A DNA stretch of 37,392 nucleotides. It comes from a virus. Both the position numbers and the translations under genes were made by a program. Below are positions 22,543 to 33,900 of this stretch, piece by piece. Under the pieces are notes generated by a model. That model was not told the DNA's origin. It worked only from the letters and a program-made list of their open reading frames with translations, and made no database searches. Position 1 is the stretch's first letter; each line of letters begins with the position of its first letter. Where the stretch lies: positions 1 to 37,392 of IMG/VR virus record IMGVR_UViG_3300013130_000014. One strand, given 5' to 3'.

Positions 22543-25500
22543 GTGGGAAGTCCTTTAGATTTTGTAAGTTCAGACGGTTTCAGAAAAAGGCTCATAACAA
22601 GAAACCTTACACCGTACGCTAAAGCGCCAAGCAGACCCACGCTCCCCATAAACGTAGAATACGTTCAATCGGATACCTCCGTACAAGATAGTCCCGACCA
22701 GTTAATTGACGAACCATCTTTTGCCAATCAACTATATCCACTTAACCAGTATGGAAATGAGGGTGGATATAAACAAGTACCTGACCCAAATGCACTTCTT
22801 AACTCTAAATCAAATGAAGGGGAGTATGGAGTACAAGATGCAAGGATAATCGACGAAGCTTTACCCGAATCACAAAAGTGGAAACCACTCAACACTTTCT
22901 CGAATGGTAATCAATTACCAATCGACGGAGCTGAGTTTATATCAAGTTTAGACAGACCTGCAGGATATTCTAACAGGTTCAACAATCAACCATATCCACA
23001 GTTCAACTATTCAAGTTATGGTCCCGTTTCAATTCTATTATCCCCTGACCCACAGGGTAGTAACGGGCTATTGAGTAGGGATTCATTTATTGCCAAGTTA
23101 GGTGCTGCAACTCTGAGAGATTTATTCCAAAAAAGAATTGCAACGCAGATTGTAAGACAAACGGTCGGAAGGGCCAACGCGTTCAATGTTAGAGGAGGGA
23201 CAGATGTTTTAAGTATTGTAACAGGAAGAGTTCCAATCATAGAACCAAATTACCAAATTACAATCCCCGCTAACCCGATAATTGCGGCGACAGATTTTGC
23301 TTTAAGACTTGCCGGAAGTACAATCCCTATATCACCAATTCCAGGAAACTACTTCGACCCTAACACATCACTTATACAACCTACGACAATCCAACAAATG
23401 ACTAATGCTTTTAGAAAGTCTGGTGTCGGTAAGTTTTTCAATAGATTGTTGGGTGGTGGGCAGACAGGTTCACAAATCATGTATAATAACATGGGTGGTG
23501 GACAAAAGTCACGTTTATTCAATAATATAAATTATAATAGATACAAACCTAGTTTTGACAGAACCTTATTTGACAGACTTGCAGGTGCATTAGTGGGGTC
23601 TACAACAAACAATGCAAACTATTACATAGGTAGTTTGAGCTCAGACCCCTCAAGAGTTTTTTCACCAGCAGGAGACATACCAGTCAATTCATATGGTATT
23701 GAACAACAGTCACCTGTTTATGGTCCTTCAGAACTCGCTCAACTATATGAGGGTCCAAGTAAAGACATAAGACTTGGAGCAAACGGTCCAATTTACTCCA
23801 ACGGTGGTGGTATTGAAGGTGGTTTCACTTGGGTATCAAAAAAATATAAAGGTAATGCAGGAAAAACAGTAGGTATTAATGGTGAAATCGTAAACCAAGA
23901 TGAGGATTTCAAACCATCGTCATACAACACTACAGAATCAACAAACCGCGAGTATACCCAAGGGTCTATATTGGACGATACACAAAGAATTATTGATAGC
24001 CAACCACAAGGTGGTAAAAGATTACAACATGTCGGAAACGCTATTGACCAAGTATCAAAAGTATTCAACGACGGATATAAAGAACTCACAAAAGGTTCGA
24101 GAGTTTATAAATACGTCGGGGAAATCGGACAAGAAGTAGGTACGGAATATTGTAGAGTTTTCGCAAAAGATGTTCCTTATTTACAATACAATGATTTACA
24201 AAAGACGGATGGTGTAGTCACAGAGGGAAGAAGATTTTCTTACTCCGTTTTGGATAAAACTTACAACCTTAACATCGCACCAAACAAGCAAGAAGGGGGA
24301 CAAGATTCCTCAAACCTTATTAATGGACCAGGAGGCTCAAGCACAAACGCTGCTTATGCAAAGAAATATATGTTCTCACTTGAAAACCTTGCTTGGAGAA
24401 CATCTTCGACAGCAGGTTTTTCTGTGAATGATTTGCCAATATGTGAAAGAGGACCCAACGGTGGTAGGGTTATGTGGTTTCCCCCTTATGGTTTGACCTT
24501 CAGTGAAAATAGTAACGCAAACTGGAAATCAAACGATTTCTTAGGAAGACCAGAACCAATATATACTTACAACAATACATCAAGAACAGGAACCCTTCAG
24601 TGGAAAATAGTTGTCGACCACCCTTCAGTTCTGAATGTTATCGTTAACAAAGTATTGGCTAAAGAAACTAATAAAACTAGAGTTGATAGTATTTTAGAAT
24701 CATTCTTTGCTGGATGTAGAAAATATGATTTATATGAACTAGCAAAAAAATACTACACAATAAATCCTAACGACCTCTATCAATTACAACAGGCAATCAG
24801 TTCAAAAGAGCTTACAAGAAACCAATTACAGGCCGTAATTGCTAATCAACAAACAGGGAATAATTCTCCGAATGGTGCGACAAATCCAACACAAGGAAAC
24901 GTAAGCACAAACCCATTTGAGAAATATGTCAACAATGCCCTTTATTTCGAAAACGATTTCCCGAAAAAGACTGGAACTTTGGATTATAATACTCTTTATA
25001 ATCAATATATTTCTACCACGAACATTACAACTTACGAGAAAAAATCTCCGAGCACTGCAGAGTCAACAAAAAACTTTTTTGAAAAAGTAGTCAAACCAAA
25101 TAAAAACAAGTTTGATGAAATGGCTAAAGAATTAATTAAAGAACTTAATCAGGCCGAGTCGGGTTCAGTTACCGTAGTGTTAAACTCAAGTGCTTCCGCA
25201 CCGGCAACAGTTGCTTACAATAAGGAACTTTCTTCAAGAAGAATATCTTCGGCACGAAGATTTTTCGATGGATATTCAGAATTAAAAAAATATATTGACG
25301 GTAGTGACCCAAAGAAAAAACTTATTCTCCAACAAGAAGGACAACTAGGGGAACAATCACAAGTCAAACAATATGACGAAAAGGGTAATGAGGTTGCAGG
25401 TAAAACGGTTTCATGTACAGATTCCGACCCACAAGCGGTTGGAGGTGACGTTTCTGTTGGTTCGAAAGAAGTATACACTACGAACGCTATGGCTTGTAGG

Positions 25501-27612
25501 AGAGCATTCATTCTTAGAGTCGAATATAAATTGAATCAACCCACTAATCCCCCACCACCAGGAAATAAACAAAATCCGATAGGAAATGTTGTACCGTCAA
25601 CAACTAGAACCCCACCACCTGAAGACCAGTTGGTTCCAAGAGACAATATTACAAAAAGAATATTAAGAGCCCTTTTATCGGAGTGTGATTACTTCGAGAC
25701 CATCAAGGAAGAGACTCCAATGGTGTATGACAATTTGAAAGACAAATTAAAGTTTTTTCAACCAGCGTTTCACTCAATTACACCAGAGGGTTTAAACTCA
25801 CGATTGACATTCTTACAACAATGTATGAGACCTGGGCAAACGATACCAACCATTAAAGACTCGGGAGAAGGTTTCACTTCGTTGGAATATAATAATGCAA
25901 CCAACACAGCCTTTGGTTCTCCACCTGTTTTAGTATTGAGGGTGGGTGATTTTTATAACACGAAAATTATTCCTGATGGACTACAAATAGCTTATGAAAA
26001 CTTAGACATAAATCCAGAAGGAATTGGCATTCAACCAATGATTGCAACCGTTACATTAAACTTCAAGTTTGTTGGAGGAAGCGGACTTAAAACCTCGATT
26101 GACAAACTACAAAACGCCTTGACTTTCAATTACTATGCGAATACTGAAATGTATGATGACAGAGCAGATGTTACGGATTCAAGTTATAAGGTTATAGATG
26201 CGGATTTCTTGAAGGAGGGATTGGGTACTGCACCTCCATCAAATAATCAAGCAAATATCAACGGTAGAGATAATGACAATACAATCGGTACAATTACCGG
26301 TATAGTGCTTTCGGGAACCACAGGACAAACTGAAGATACGGGCACGATACAGTATACAGACTTTATGACCAAAGCCTTAGAGACCACACAAACGTATTTT
26401 CAAAATATTGTTAATAAGAATAAAGAAATTGTAAGACAATACAATAATGGAGTGCGTCAACAATGGATGACAGAACGAAACTATGTTAAAGGCAATTTGG
26501 TTACCAATATCGAGGATATACCATTATTTGGTAAACCAAACAATGTCCAACAAAGGTTTGATTCAATTTTTGCTAAGTTTATAGAGGAAATAGACAATAA
26601 TTCTGATGGGTTTTTACAATATATCAATGCTGGAAATAACAATTTTAGTCCAACTTTCTTGTCGATAGTTAAGACTAATTACAAAAATTATGTCAATAAC
26701 CTCAAAGGTTCCTATCAGAATGCTATAACAGGAATTATTCAAAGTACGGTTCAACAAGAACAAGGTTTGATTAATGTTTTTGCGAGAATGAACGTTATTA
26801 CTTTCAACGCAGAATCACCTAAAAACACAGGTACAGATGGATTCCAATTTAATAAAGGTCCTGTTAAGATTTATAATATCAGTGGTACTACGAAGGTGAG
26901 TTCCACACCTAACGGAGCAACAGATACATTTACCGAATTGAAAAATGATATTAAAAAAATGGGAGATGATATGGTTGCTTTCAACACCGCAACCACCACA
27001 ACCAGTAAGTTTGTATTCACAGGAGATAAAAAAAGTTACGAAGGAACTTTGGTATTCCCAATCTCACCTAATGACGGAAAACAAAGTGGTGCGGATAAAC
27101 TTACAGTAGACAATGTGTTTTTCCCATTTTCTACTGATTCAAAGTTCACAAGCAACAATTTCAGAAGAGAATATTTTGTTTTGGCTCAGACAATTATAGA
27201 TGAAACGAAATATCAAGATTTCAAAAACAAACTTATAGGTCCACAATTTTTCCAAACCGCACAAGTACCGGTTACAAGTCAAAGAGTATTTGAAAAGTTT
27301 TTTGATGAGTATTGGATTAAGATTTGTAGAAAATTATTCAAACAAGAGAACGACATAACATTACAGTTTATTGACAACTTAGAAAAAGGAAGATTGAAAA
27401 ACTTTGTAATTTATACTCCGTTTACTAAAAAAACAAGAGAGTTAACATTTACTACGGCTAGTTCTGCGAGTGACTCGAACAAATCTGCGCAAAAAACTTT
27501 AATTACTCAGTTGGGTTCTACGACCAACATAAACACCAGTACAAATACTTGGAATGATAAACCAAACGGGGGAGTTCCTTTGGAGTACGTATCCAAGTCT
27601 AAATTGAATTAA
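22543..27612 (+). CDS. Large baseplate protein with tube-initiator-like and OmpA-like domains
   Basis: This 1689-residue protein starts with GTG (22543); no ATG occurs in frame nearby and the TATTTATA element lies 14 bases upstream. Residues about 1-450 are Pro/Asn/Gly-rich. Residues about 615-710 contain GGRVMWFPPYGLTFSE and GRPEPIYTYNNTSRTGTLQW followed by a VVDHPS strand, the look of gp48/gp54 and CIS tube-initiator domains that connect baseplate to tail tube. Residues about 835-1010 resemble an OmpA-like peptidoglycan-binding domain (YNKELSSRRISSARRFF near 891). Residues about 1070-1210 contain FHSITPEGLNSRLTFLQQC and PPVLVLRVGDFYNTKIIPDG and a final beta block, again baseplate-like. The remaining 450 residues are helical, then beta-rich. 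The stop overlaps the next ATG (TAATG). The fused layout suggests several T4 baseplate functions in one chain. Confidence 0.65.
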   Translation: MGSPLDFVSSDGFRKRLITRNLTPYAKAPSRPTLPINVEYVQSDTSVQDSPDQLIDEPSFANQLYPLNQYGNEGGYKQVPDPNALLNSKSNEGEYGVQDARIIDEALPESQKWKPLNTFSNGNQLPIDGAEFISSLDRPAGYSNRFNNQPYPQFNYSSYGPVSILLSPDPQGSNGLLSRDSFIAKLGAATLRDLFQKRIATQIVRQTVGRANAFNVRGGTDVLSIVTGRVPIIEPNYQITIPANPIIAATDFALRLAGSTIPISPIPGNYFDPNTSLIQPTTIQQMTNAFRKSGVGKFFNRLLGGGQTGSQIMYNNMGGGQKSRLFNNINYNRYKPSFDRTLFDRLAGALVGSTTNNANYYIGSLSSDPSRVFSPAGDIPVNSYGIEQQSPVYGPSELAQLYEGPSKDIRLGANGPIYSNGGGIEGGFTWVSKKYKGNAGKTVGINGEIVNQDEDFKPSSYNTTESTNREYTQGSILDDTQRIIDSQPQGGKRLQHVGNAIDQVSKVFNDGYKELTKGSRVYKYVGEIGQEVGTEYCRVFAKDVPYLQYNDLQKTDGVVTEGRRFSYSVLDKTYNLNIAPNKQEGGQDSSNLINGPGGSSTNAAYAKKYMFSLENLAWRTSSTAGFSVNDLPICERGPNGGRVMWFPPYGLTFSENSNANWKSNDFLGRPEPIYTYNNTSRTGTLQWKIVVDHPSVLNVIVNKVLAKETNKTRVDSILESFFAGCRKYDLYELAKKYYTINPNDLYQLQQAISSKELTRNQLQAVIANQQTGNNSPNGATNPTQGNVSTNPFEKYVNNALYFENDFPKKTGTLDYNTLYNQYISTTNITTYEKKSPSTAESTKNFFEKVVKPNKNKFDEMAKELIKELNQAESGSVTVVLNSSASAPATVAYNKELSSRRISSARRFFDGYSELKKYIDGSDPKKKLILQQEGQLGEQSQVKQYDEKGNEVAGKTVSCTDSDPQAVGGDVSVGSKEVYTTNAMACRRAFILRVEYKLNQPTNPPPPGNKQNPIGNVVPSTTRTPPPEDQLVPRDNITKRILRALLSECDYFETIKEETPMVYDNLKDKLKFFQPAFHSITPEGLNSRLTFLQQCMRPGQTIPTIKDSGEGFTSLEYNNATNTAFGSPPVLVLRVGDFYNTKIIPDGLQIAYENLDINPEGIGIQPMIATVTLNFKFVGGSGLKTSIDKLQNALTFNYYANTEMYDDRADVTDSSYKVIDADFLKEGLGTAPPSNNQANINGRDNDNTIGTITGIVLSGTTGQTEDTGTIQYTDFMTKALETTQTYFQNIVNKNKEIVRQYNNGVRQQWMTERNYVKGNLVTNIEDIPLFGKPNNVQQRFDSIFAKFIEEIDNNSDGFLQYINAGNNNFSPTFLSIVKTNYKNYVNNLKGSYQNAITGIIQSTVQQEQGLINVFARMNVITFNAESPKNTGTDGFQFNKGPVKIYNISGTTKVSSTPNGATDTFTELKNDIKKMGDDMVAFNTATTTTSKFVFTGDKKSYEGTLVFPISPNDGKQSGADKLTVDNVFFPFSTDSKFTSNNFRREYFVLAQTIIDETKYQDFKNKLIGPQFFQTAQVPVTSQRVFEKFFDEYWIKICRKLFKQENDITLQFIDNLEKGRLKNFVIYTPFTKKTRELTFTTASSASDSNKSAQKTLITQLGSTTNINTSTNTWNDKPNGGVPLEYVSKSKLN

Positions 27613-27938
27613 TGCCAAACTTTCCTTATTATAACAGATATAGTGAGTTCCTTATCAATGGAGAACAAACAGTTGTGCCTTTTGTAAACATACCGCCAAA
27701 AGTCACAGATAAATCTTATATCTATAAAGTTGGGAGAAGTAGATTAGACCGAGTTTCACAAGAGTTCTATAGTTCTCCTGTTTACAATTGGCTAATTCTA
27801 CAAGCAAATCCTCAATTCGGAGGATTGGAGAATAATATCTATGATGGTGCTATCTTGATTATTCCATTCCCCTTACTACCATCTTTACAGGATTATAAGG
27901 CGGCAATAGAGAATTATTTTTATTATTATGGCAGGTAA
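27612..27938 (+). CDS. Baseplate wedge protein (gp53-like, LysM-type fold)
   Basis: This 108-residue protein matches T4-type gp53, which ties baseplate wedges together. The signature is clear: RLDRVSQEFYSSPVYNWLIL followed by QANPQFGG, a short N-N-I-Y-D-G-A turn and a LIIPFP strand. This corresponds to the family's 'D.ls...Yg.p.yWwli..aN.......i..G..i.iP' LysM-like core. T4 gp53 is about 196 residues, so this is a short, core-only version. It is translationally coupled to both neighbours: its ATG overlaps the previous stop, and its last 11 bases overlap the next gene. Confidence 0.85.
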   Translation: MPNFPYYNRYSEFLINGEQTVVPFVNIPPKVTDKSYIYKVGRSRLDRVSQEFYSSPVYNWLILQANPQFGGLENNIYDGAILIIPFPLLPSLQDYKAAIENYFYYYGR

Positions 27939-30900
27939 TATTCAAGCCGATAACAGCGGTAACATATTAGTAGAATTTGATTATAACAATATTATCGTAG
28001 TTGACCCAAACAAAACAATTGACGATTTCGGGAACGTCAATGAAAGATTGGTTGACCACGAAAAACTTGTTATGTATGCCAATTTAGAGGCTGAAGTTTT
28101 ACCGAGAACTAAGATGGCTGTTGGAGCAAGTCCTAATTCCACAGGGATACAGACAATATCTGTTGCAAAAATCAATTTCTTAAAGCCAACCAAAAACACT
28201 TATTTAGATACAGGGTATTACGACACACTCACTGGTCAAGACACCACAAAAAAGGCAGGTACTAACCAACCTCTCGAAGTCGCTCAAAAGCAAATAGATG
28301 GACAACAACCGTATTTCCAAAACACAGTACAAAACCAAAACGATGTGATTGACCAAGGTTTGCTTGGAATCACACAAATTAATATCACCACAAATACCTC
28401 TTTTATTCCTAATGTTAAAATTGAACTCGAAGATGTACAAGGAAAGGCGCTTTTTCAACTTGGAGAGGACTCACCATACTCTGCATTTTTCAACATGCCT
28501 TACCCTCAATTTTATCTTACTCTTAAGGGTTACTACGGACAAGCGATAAGATATCAATTGCAACTGAAAGACTTTAATTGTAGATTCAATAGTTTCAGTG
28601 GAAACTATCAAATCAGTTTACAATTTTTTGGATACAAGTTCAATATAATGGGTGAAATAAGTATGGGTCATTTATTGGCTATTCCTCACATGTATCCTGA
28701 CACTGTTGAGTTGAAAAACATTCCAGCACAATTACAACAATCTGGTAAACAACAAGACTCTCAAACACAAGGACCCTTAGCAAAAGAGGCATCCAATTCA
28801 CAAACGGGTGTGGCTAAACAAATAGTCACAGAAAGGGGATATCAAAAGATTGTTGAAGTATATGCGGAGTATAAGTCCAAAGGTCTTATACCTCCCGATT
28901 TTCCTGAGTTGACAGTTGCTCAATTGATGCAAAACTTAGAAAACTTTGAGAAAAACATATTGGCTTCTTTTCCCCCTGTCAAATTGGAACCTCTAACTAA
29001 TATCAGAGAGTATAAAAAACAGCTCACAACATATTTCAATGCCGTAAGAGGAGATTTACCATCATCTTGGTTTATTAAATATTGTGACACACAGCCAATT
29101 GTTTTGAGTAACGACAATAGATATTATGTTTTCAAACGAGGCTTGAAAGAAGAGGAGAAGATAAACGCAAGAAGTGAATTACAAGCAATTATCACCGAGA
29201 ATAATGAGATGTTGGCAAGAAACCCGACACTTGGGGCATCAGGGACTAATCCATTACGTAATCCAATCACCTATAAAATGATTTCCAAAAGTGTGGATTT
29301 GAAAAGTATTGATTGGTATAAGACTGCGTCCGCACAAACAGCAATCCCTTTAGAGAAATTAACACCTCAACAAGTAGAAAAAATCAGAATTACTTATCCG
29401 ACATTATTGGCGGGTGAACCAAAAATTGAAGAGGATGAAGAAACAGGTGCCCTACAAATAGAATTGAAACCGCCCGATTTTTTCACTTTCGAGTTCAATA
29501 CACAAGTTGGAACGTTCAACGTACAGATACCGATTTTGGGACAGAGATTTGATGATGCAATAAATCTTCTTAAAGCAAACGCTCAAAATCAATTATCAAG
29601 TTATGAGGCACTCATAACAGCCGAGCTTGCAAAAAAAATTGAAGACACTGCAACAGGGATTGGTTTCAGACCATCAGTTAGAAATATGGTTGCGGTAATT
29701 ATGGCCTCTACAGATGCTTTCGTCAGACTCATGGACGATGTACACGTTAATGCTTGGAGCCAAAGAACAAACCCAATTAGGAAGGATGTAATATTGAATA
29801 ACCCCTCATCTGCGAAAAGTTCGGATAGTTACGACTACGTTGCTATAGCCCCGAACAGTTATATCACAAGAGAACAATTAAAAAATGCCGAGGTACCGGT
29901 ATACCCTTGGCCACAATTTTTTGTAGAAACAAACGAAGATAAGAAAGGACGTTTCCAACTCAAGTATTTGGGAGACCCTTCACTTGTACAATATACGAGG
30001 GGTAACTTATATACTGTTTGGCCAGAGGTTGAGTTTGTCGAAGAATACTTGAGAGGCATTAACCAAAAGTTCAACCCCCCTTTAGCACCCGAGATACTCA
30101 AAAACCAAAACGATACTAATGAAGTTAACATAAACGCTATAGAATTTCCTCAGAGTGATATTGCTTACATCACAAAAGAAGAGATAAGATTTTTATATGA
30201 GATTTGGGAAAGACAATTTATAACAAGTCATTATTCAGGATACAACAGAGCGATGAACAATCAATTTGAGGAACTTATAAAATTGAATACAGAAGTCGAA
30301 GTAAACAACATCGTTACGCAAATTGCATTGAACGCGGTTTTACTAAGTTTCACTTTGAAAAATTATAAGTTGACCTCTGCGAATTTTGAGGATAATTTGA
30401 AAAACGTTTCAAACGCGGGGACAGGTAAATCATGGCAAACATTCATAAGAGATTTATATGTTACCCCTTACTTGAGAGTCGATACAGAAAACCCATTTAG
30501 TATATTATCGTTGGAAAACATAGGTAAGAACCCGTTGAACAATCCAAAAGTTGAGGCATTAGAACAATTAATTAAAAATGTTCCTAACGCACCAAAAATT
30601 GTAGATACATATCCTTTTACAGATTATACGTGGGATTTGGGGAACCTCGCTAATTCGAGTATATCAAAAGATGATTTGGTATTCAAAGCGTCAAGCACTC
30701 TAAAAGTATTCAAGGAAAGAAATATTATTTCTAACTTTTCGGATTTGAATGATTTCACAACCAATAGACCTGTCACAAACTTCGGTTATCTACTTTCACA
30801 GAAGAATCCAACACCACAAAGTAGTTTTGTGATGAGTCAATTTTATCAAACAAGGATGGCAGAACCTAATAAGTTTCTTGCAACCGAAGGAGTGATAACT

Positions 30901-33900
30901 TCAATACCACCAACTGGTTCACCCATCCCCTTTTCATCAACAACCTCTATGTTGAATACTCCGTTTTTTGTGAACGCGATTCAAGAAGGTACTAACAACC
31001 AAAGGTCAAACGCAAGATACCCGTACGTCGCTGCGGCTTATCTATTCCTTAATTCATTACCTTTAGCTTCCCTCAGGGAGAGATATAAAACAGCCACAGA
31101 CAGTAGTTTCACCGAACTCGATTACATTGCATCTTGTTTCAATAAGTTTGGAGCAATCCATAAAGTTCCTTATGCTTGGATTCTAAAGTTAGGTTCCATT
31201 TGGCACAGATATAAAACCTACAAGAATAACGGTAGAGATATTCTTGGTAACGTTTGGAAAGGATTTGATTATAAGAAAAACTATTACCCACCAACAAGTG
31301 ATTTATCACACACATACAATTTCAAGTACAACAAACTCAATGTATCAATTACGGGGCAAAAAATTGAACAACAAACTTTGACTCAAGAAGTTGGATTCTA
31401 TCCACAATTGATTTCCGATTATTGTTATTTTGTTAATGGAGTAGATTTATATTCAGGGTACACTAACGAGGAGATACAAACAAGTATCGATGCTGGTGTC
31501 AGAATACACAATTATTCAACTTCAAACATTACAGGTGCAATTACGGACGGAAAAGTTTATACCGAAAAAACTTGGTCAGTTATTATACCCGAAGCAAACC
31601 TTTTCTTGGAACCAAATGTTTGTGACCCGAACAATAATTCATCGGCACCTGTATATTATATTTGTCCTTCATTCGGTAGTAATGTGAATCAAGTGGTTGA
31701 GGAGTGTTTATCATTCCCTCCTGGTTTGATAACGATACCAACTACACGCACACAGATGGCTGACAACCAAAACATTTTCAATGGTAGTGTGAGATGTTTG
31801 TGGGGAGCTCCGAACTACGGATACTTTGATGTATCTCAGGCTATCATTCCACCAACCGACGCCTACTTGAACCTTATCAACACAGGAAACACTCAATTCT
31901 CGTTTTCGATTTTCGAAAAAGATTATTATTCAAAAATCGAAGAAGTTTTTTCTGTCTTTGAAAAATCACAGCTCGACACAATGGAAACACAATTTTTGGA
32001 TTTTTGTAGAGCTGAAACAAATCAAAGCGTACAAGCCGAGTTTGCAAAATCCGACCAATCAACTGGCGGGATATATACACAATATAGAAACTTTCAGACA
32101 CTGTTCAAAAATATGATGCAGGTAGACGCTCAATTAACGAACAAAGAACAGAGTCAATATTTTAATGATTTATTCGACAATCAACTTCTTTCTTTTGAAA
32201 ACACCGTAAAAAACTTTTTAGAATACGATGTAATAATTAGGAATGGTAATCCTACTAAATATAGAAGAAGAATATTCTATTCATTCATTTCTTACCAAAA
32301 CACACCTGTAGTTGAAGACCCATTACCATTCGCTCCTTATGTTAGAGGTTCGTTACCAAGTGCGAACGGAACAACAACGTTAGCTCAATCAAAAGCACGG
32401 TATCCAAGAGAGTGGAGAACTTTAGAGTTAGAGGTTGGTTTCTCAACTATAGAAAGATTAAGATATTCAGATTTGGGTTCCTATATAACAGACTTTTTCA
32501 TCGATTGTAATCTTGAGTTTTCAACATTGAACATAGAAACTTTGGCACCATTGATAAAAATGTACGCTACACAAAAGTTGAAGAACTCACAATATGATTT
32601 ATCAACATTCCAAAATGATTTGAATACGTATTTCATTGAACAAGAAGTTTTCCAAAATTTATTATTGGATTCCTTACTTACTACACTAAATAATGTTTTA
32701 CCTGATTCACAAATACAGAGTGACAGAAGCACCATATCCGTTTTACAAGGTGAGCAAAGTAAAGTTCAACTTTATGAAATATTCAAATCGCTTAACGATA
32801 AGTGGATTTCAGGGGCAGATTGGAAAGAAAAGACCCTATTTGAAGATATTCTGTTTTTAGATAGAGCATCGAGAGATATCGGTGATACTATATTGATTGA
32901 TATTTTTTCTTTGAAAAACACTTTCAATAAAGATTCAATAAACGCAGCTATGAGTGTTTATACTTTCGTAACAAGTATGATGATTAACAACAACTTCGTC
33001 TGCATGAATCTCCCTGCCTATGTCAACTTCTACAATATACAGGAAGTAAGTAATCAGATTCAAACACCAAAAAATGAGGGGTCCTTGGAATTCGCAAATA
33101 GTCTATGGGGAACTTTCTTAGATGTGGATTATAGAAAATCTTCTCCGAAATTGATTTGTTTCTTTGTACCAAAACCGTCACAATACGTGAATACTCCAAA
33201 ATTCTCGAGATTCCGTTCAGATGCGTTTGATATGAGAAGAGCAACTGATAACCCTCTAATAGAAAATCAAAAAAATAAAACTGATTGGGCTAGGTCAAAC
33301 AGATGTGTTGGTTTCAATGTTGATATTGGAATCAGGAATCAAAATATATTTTATTCTTTCTCAGTATCTCAAGATGCGGGTAAAGCAACCTCAGAAGCGT
33401 TGAATATGGTCGTTCAAATGGCTAATCAGGCTGGAGGTAAGAATTACGCCACCCAAAACGTTAGCTTGTACAATATGTACATGAACAGAAGTTATGCTTG
33501 TCAAGTTGTTTGTTTGGGAAATGCTCTTTTACAACCGATGATGTATTTCAACTTGAGACACGTTCCGATGTTTAACGGACCATATCTAATTCAAGAAGTA
33601 CAACATGCAATCACACCAGGTAACTTCCAAACAACTTTTACAGGTACAAGACAAAGTATTTTTGATTTACCGTCAATAGACAATTATCTACAAAGCGTTA
33701 ATCAAAATCTTTTGACAAAACTTGAACAGATTGTTAAAACAAATAAAGAGGACACCCCAACTGAAAAAACAACTGAACAACAAAAACAATCCTCACTTGT
33801 AAACTCCTCCAAAAACTCTAAAGCGCCATCTAATAGTTGTGTTGCTAAAGTTAATCCTGCTTATCTACCTCCACAACAAGTCTCAGCGGCTTCATGGGTT

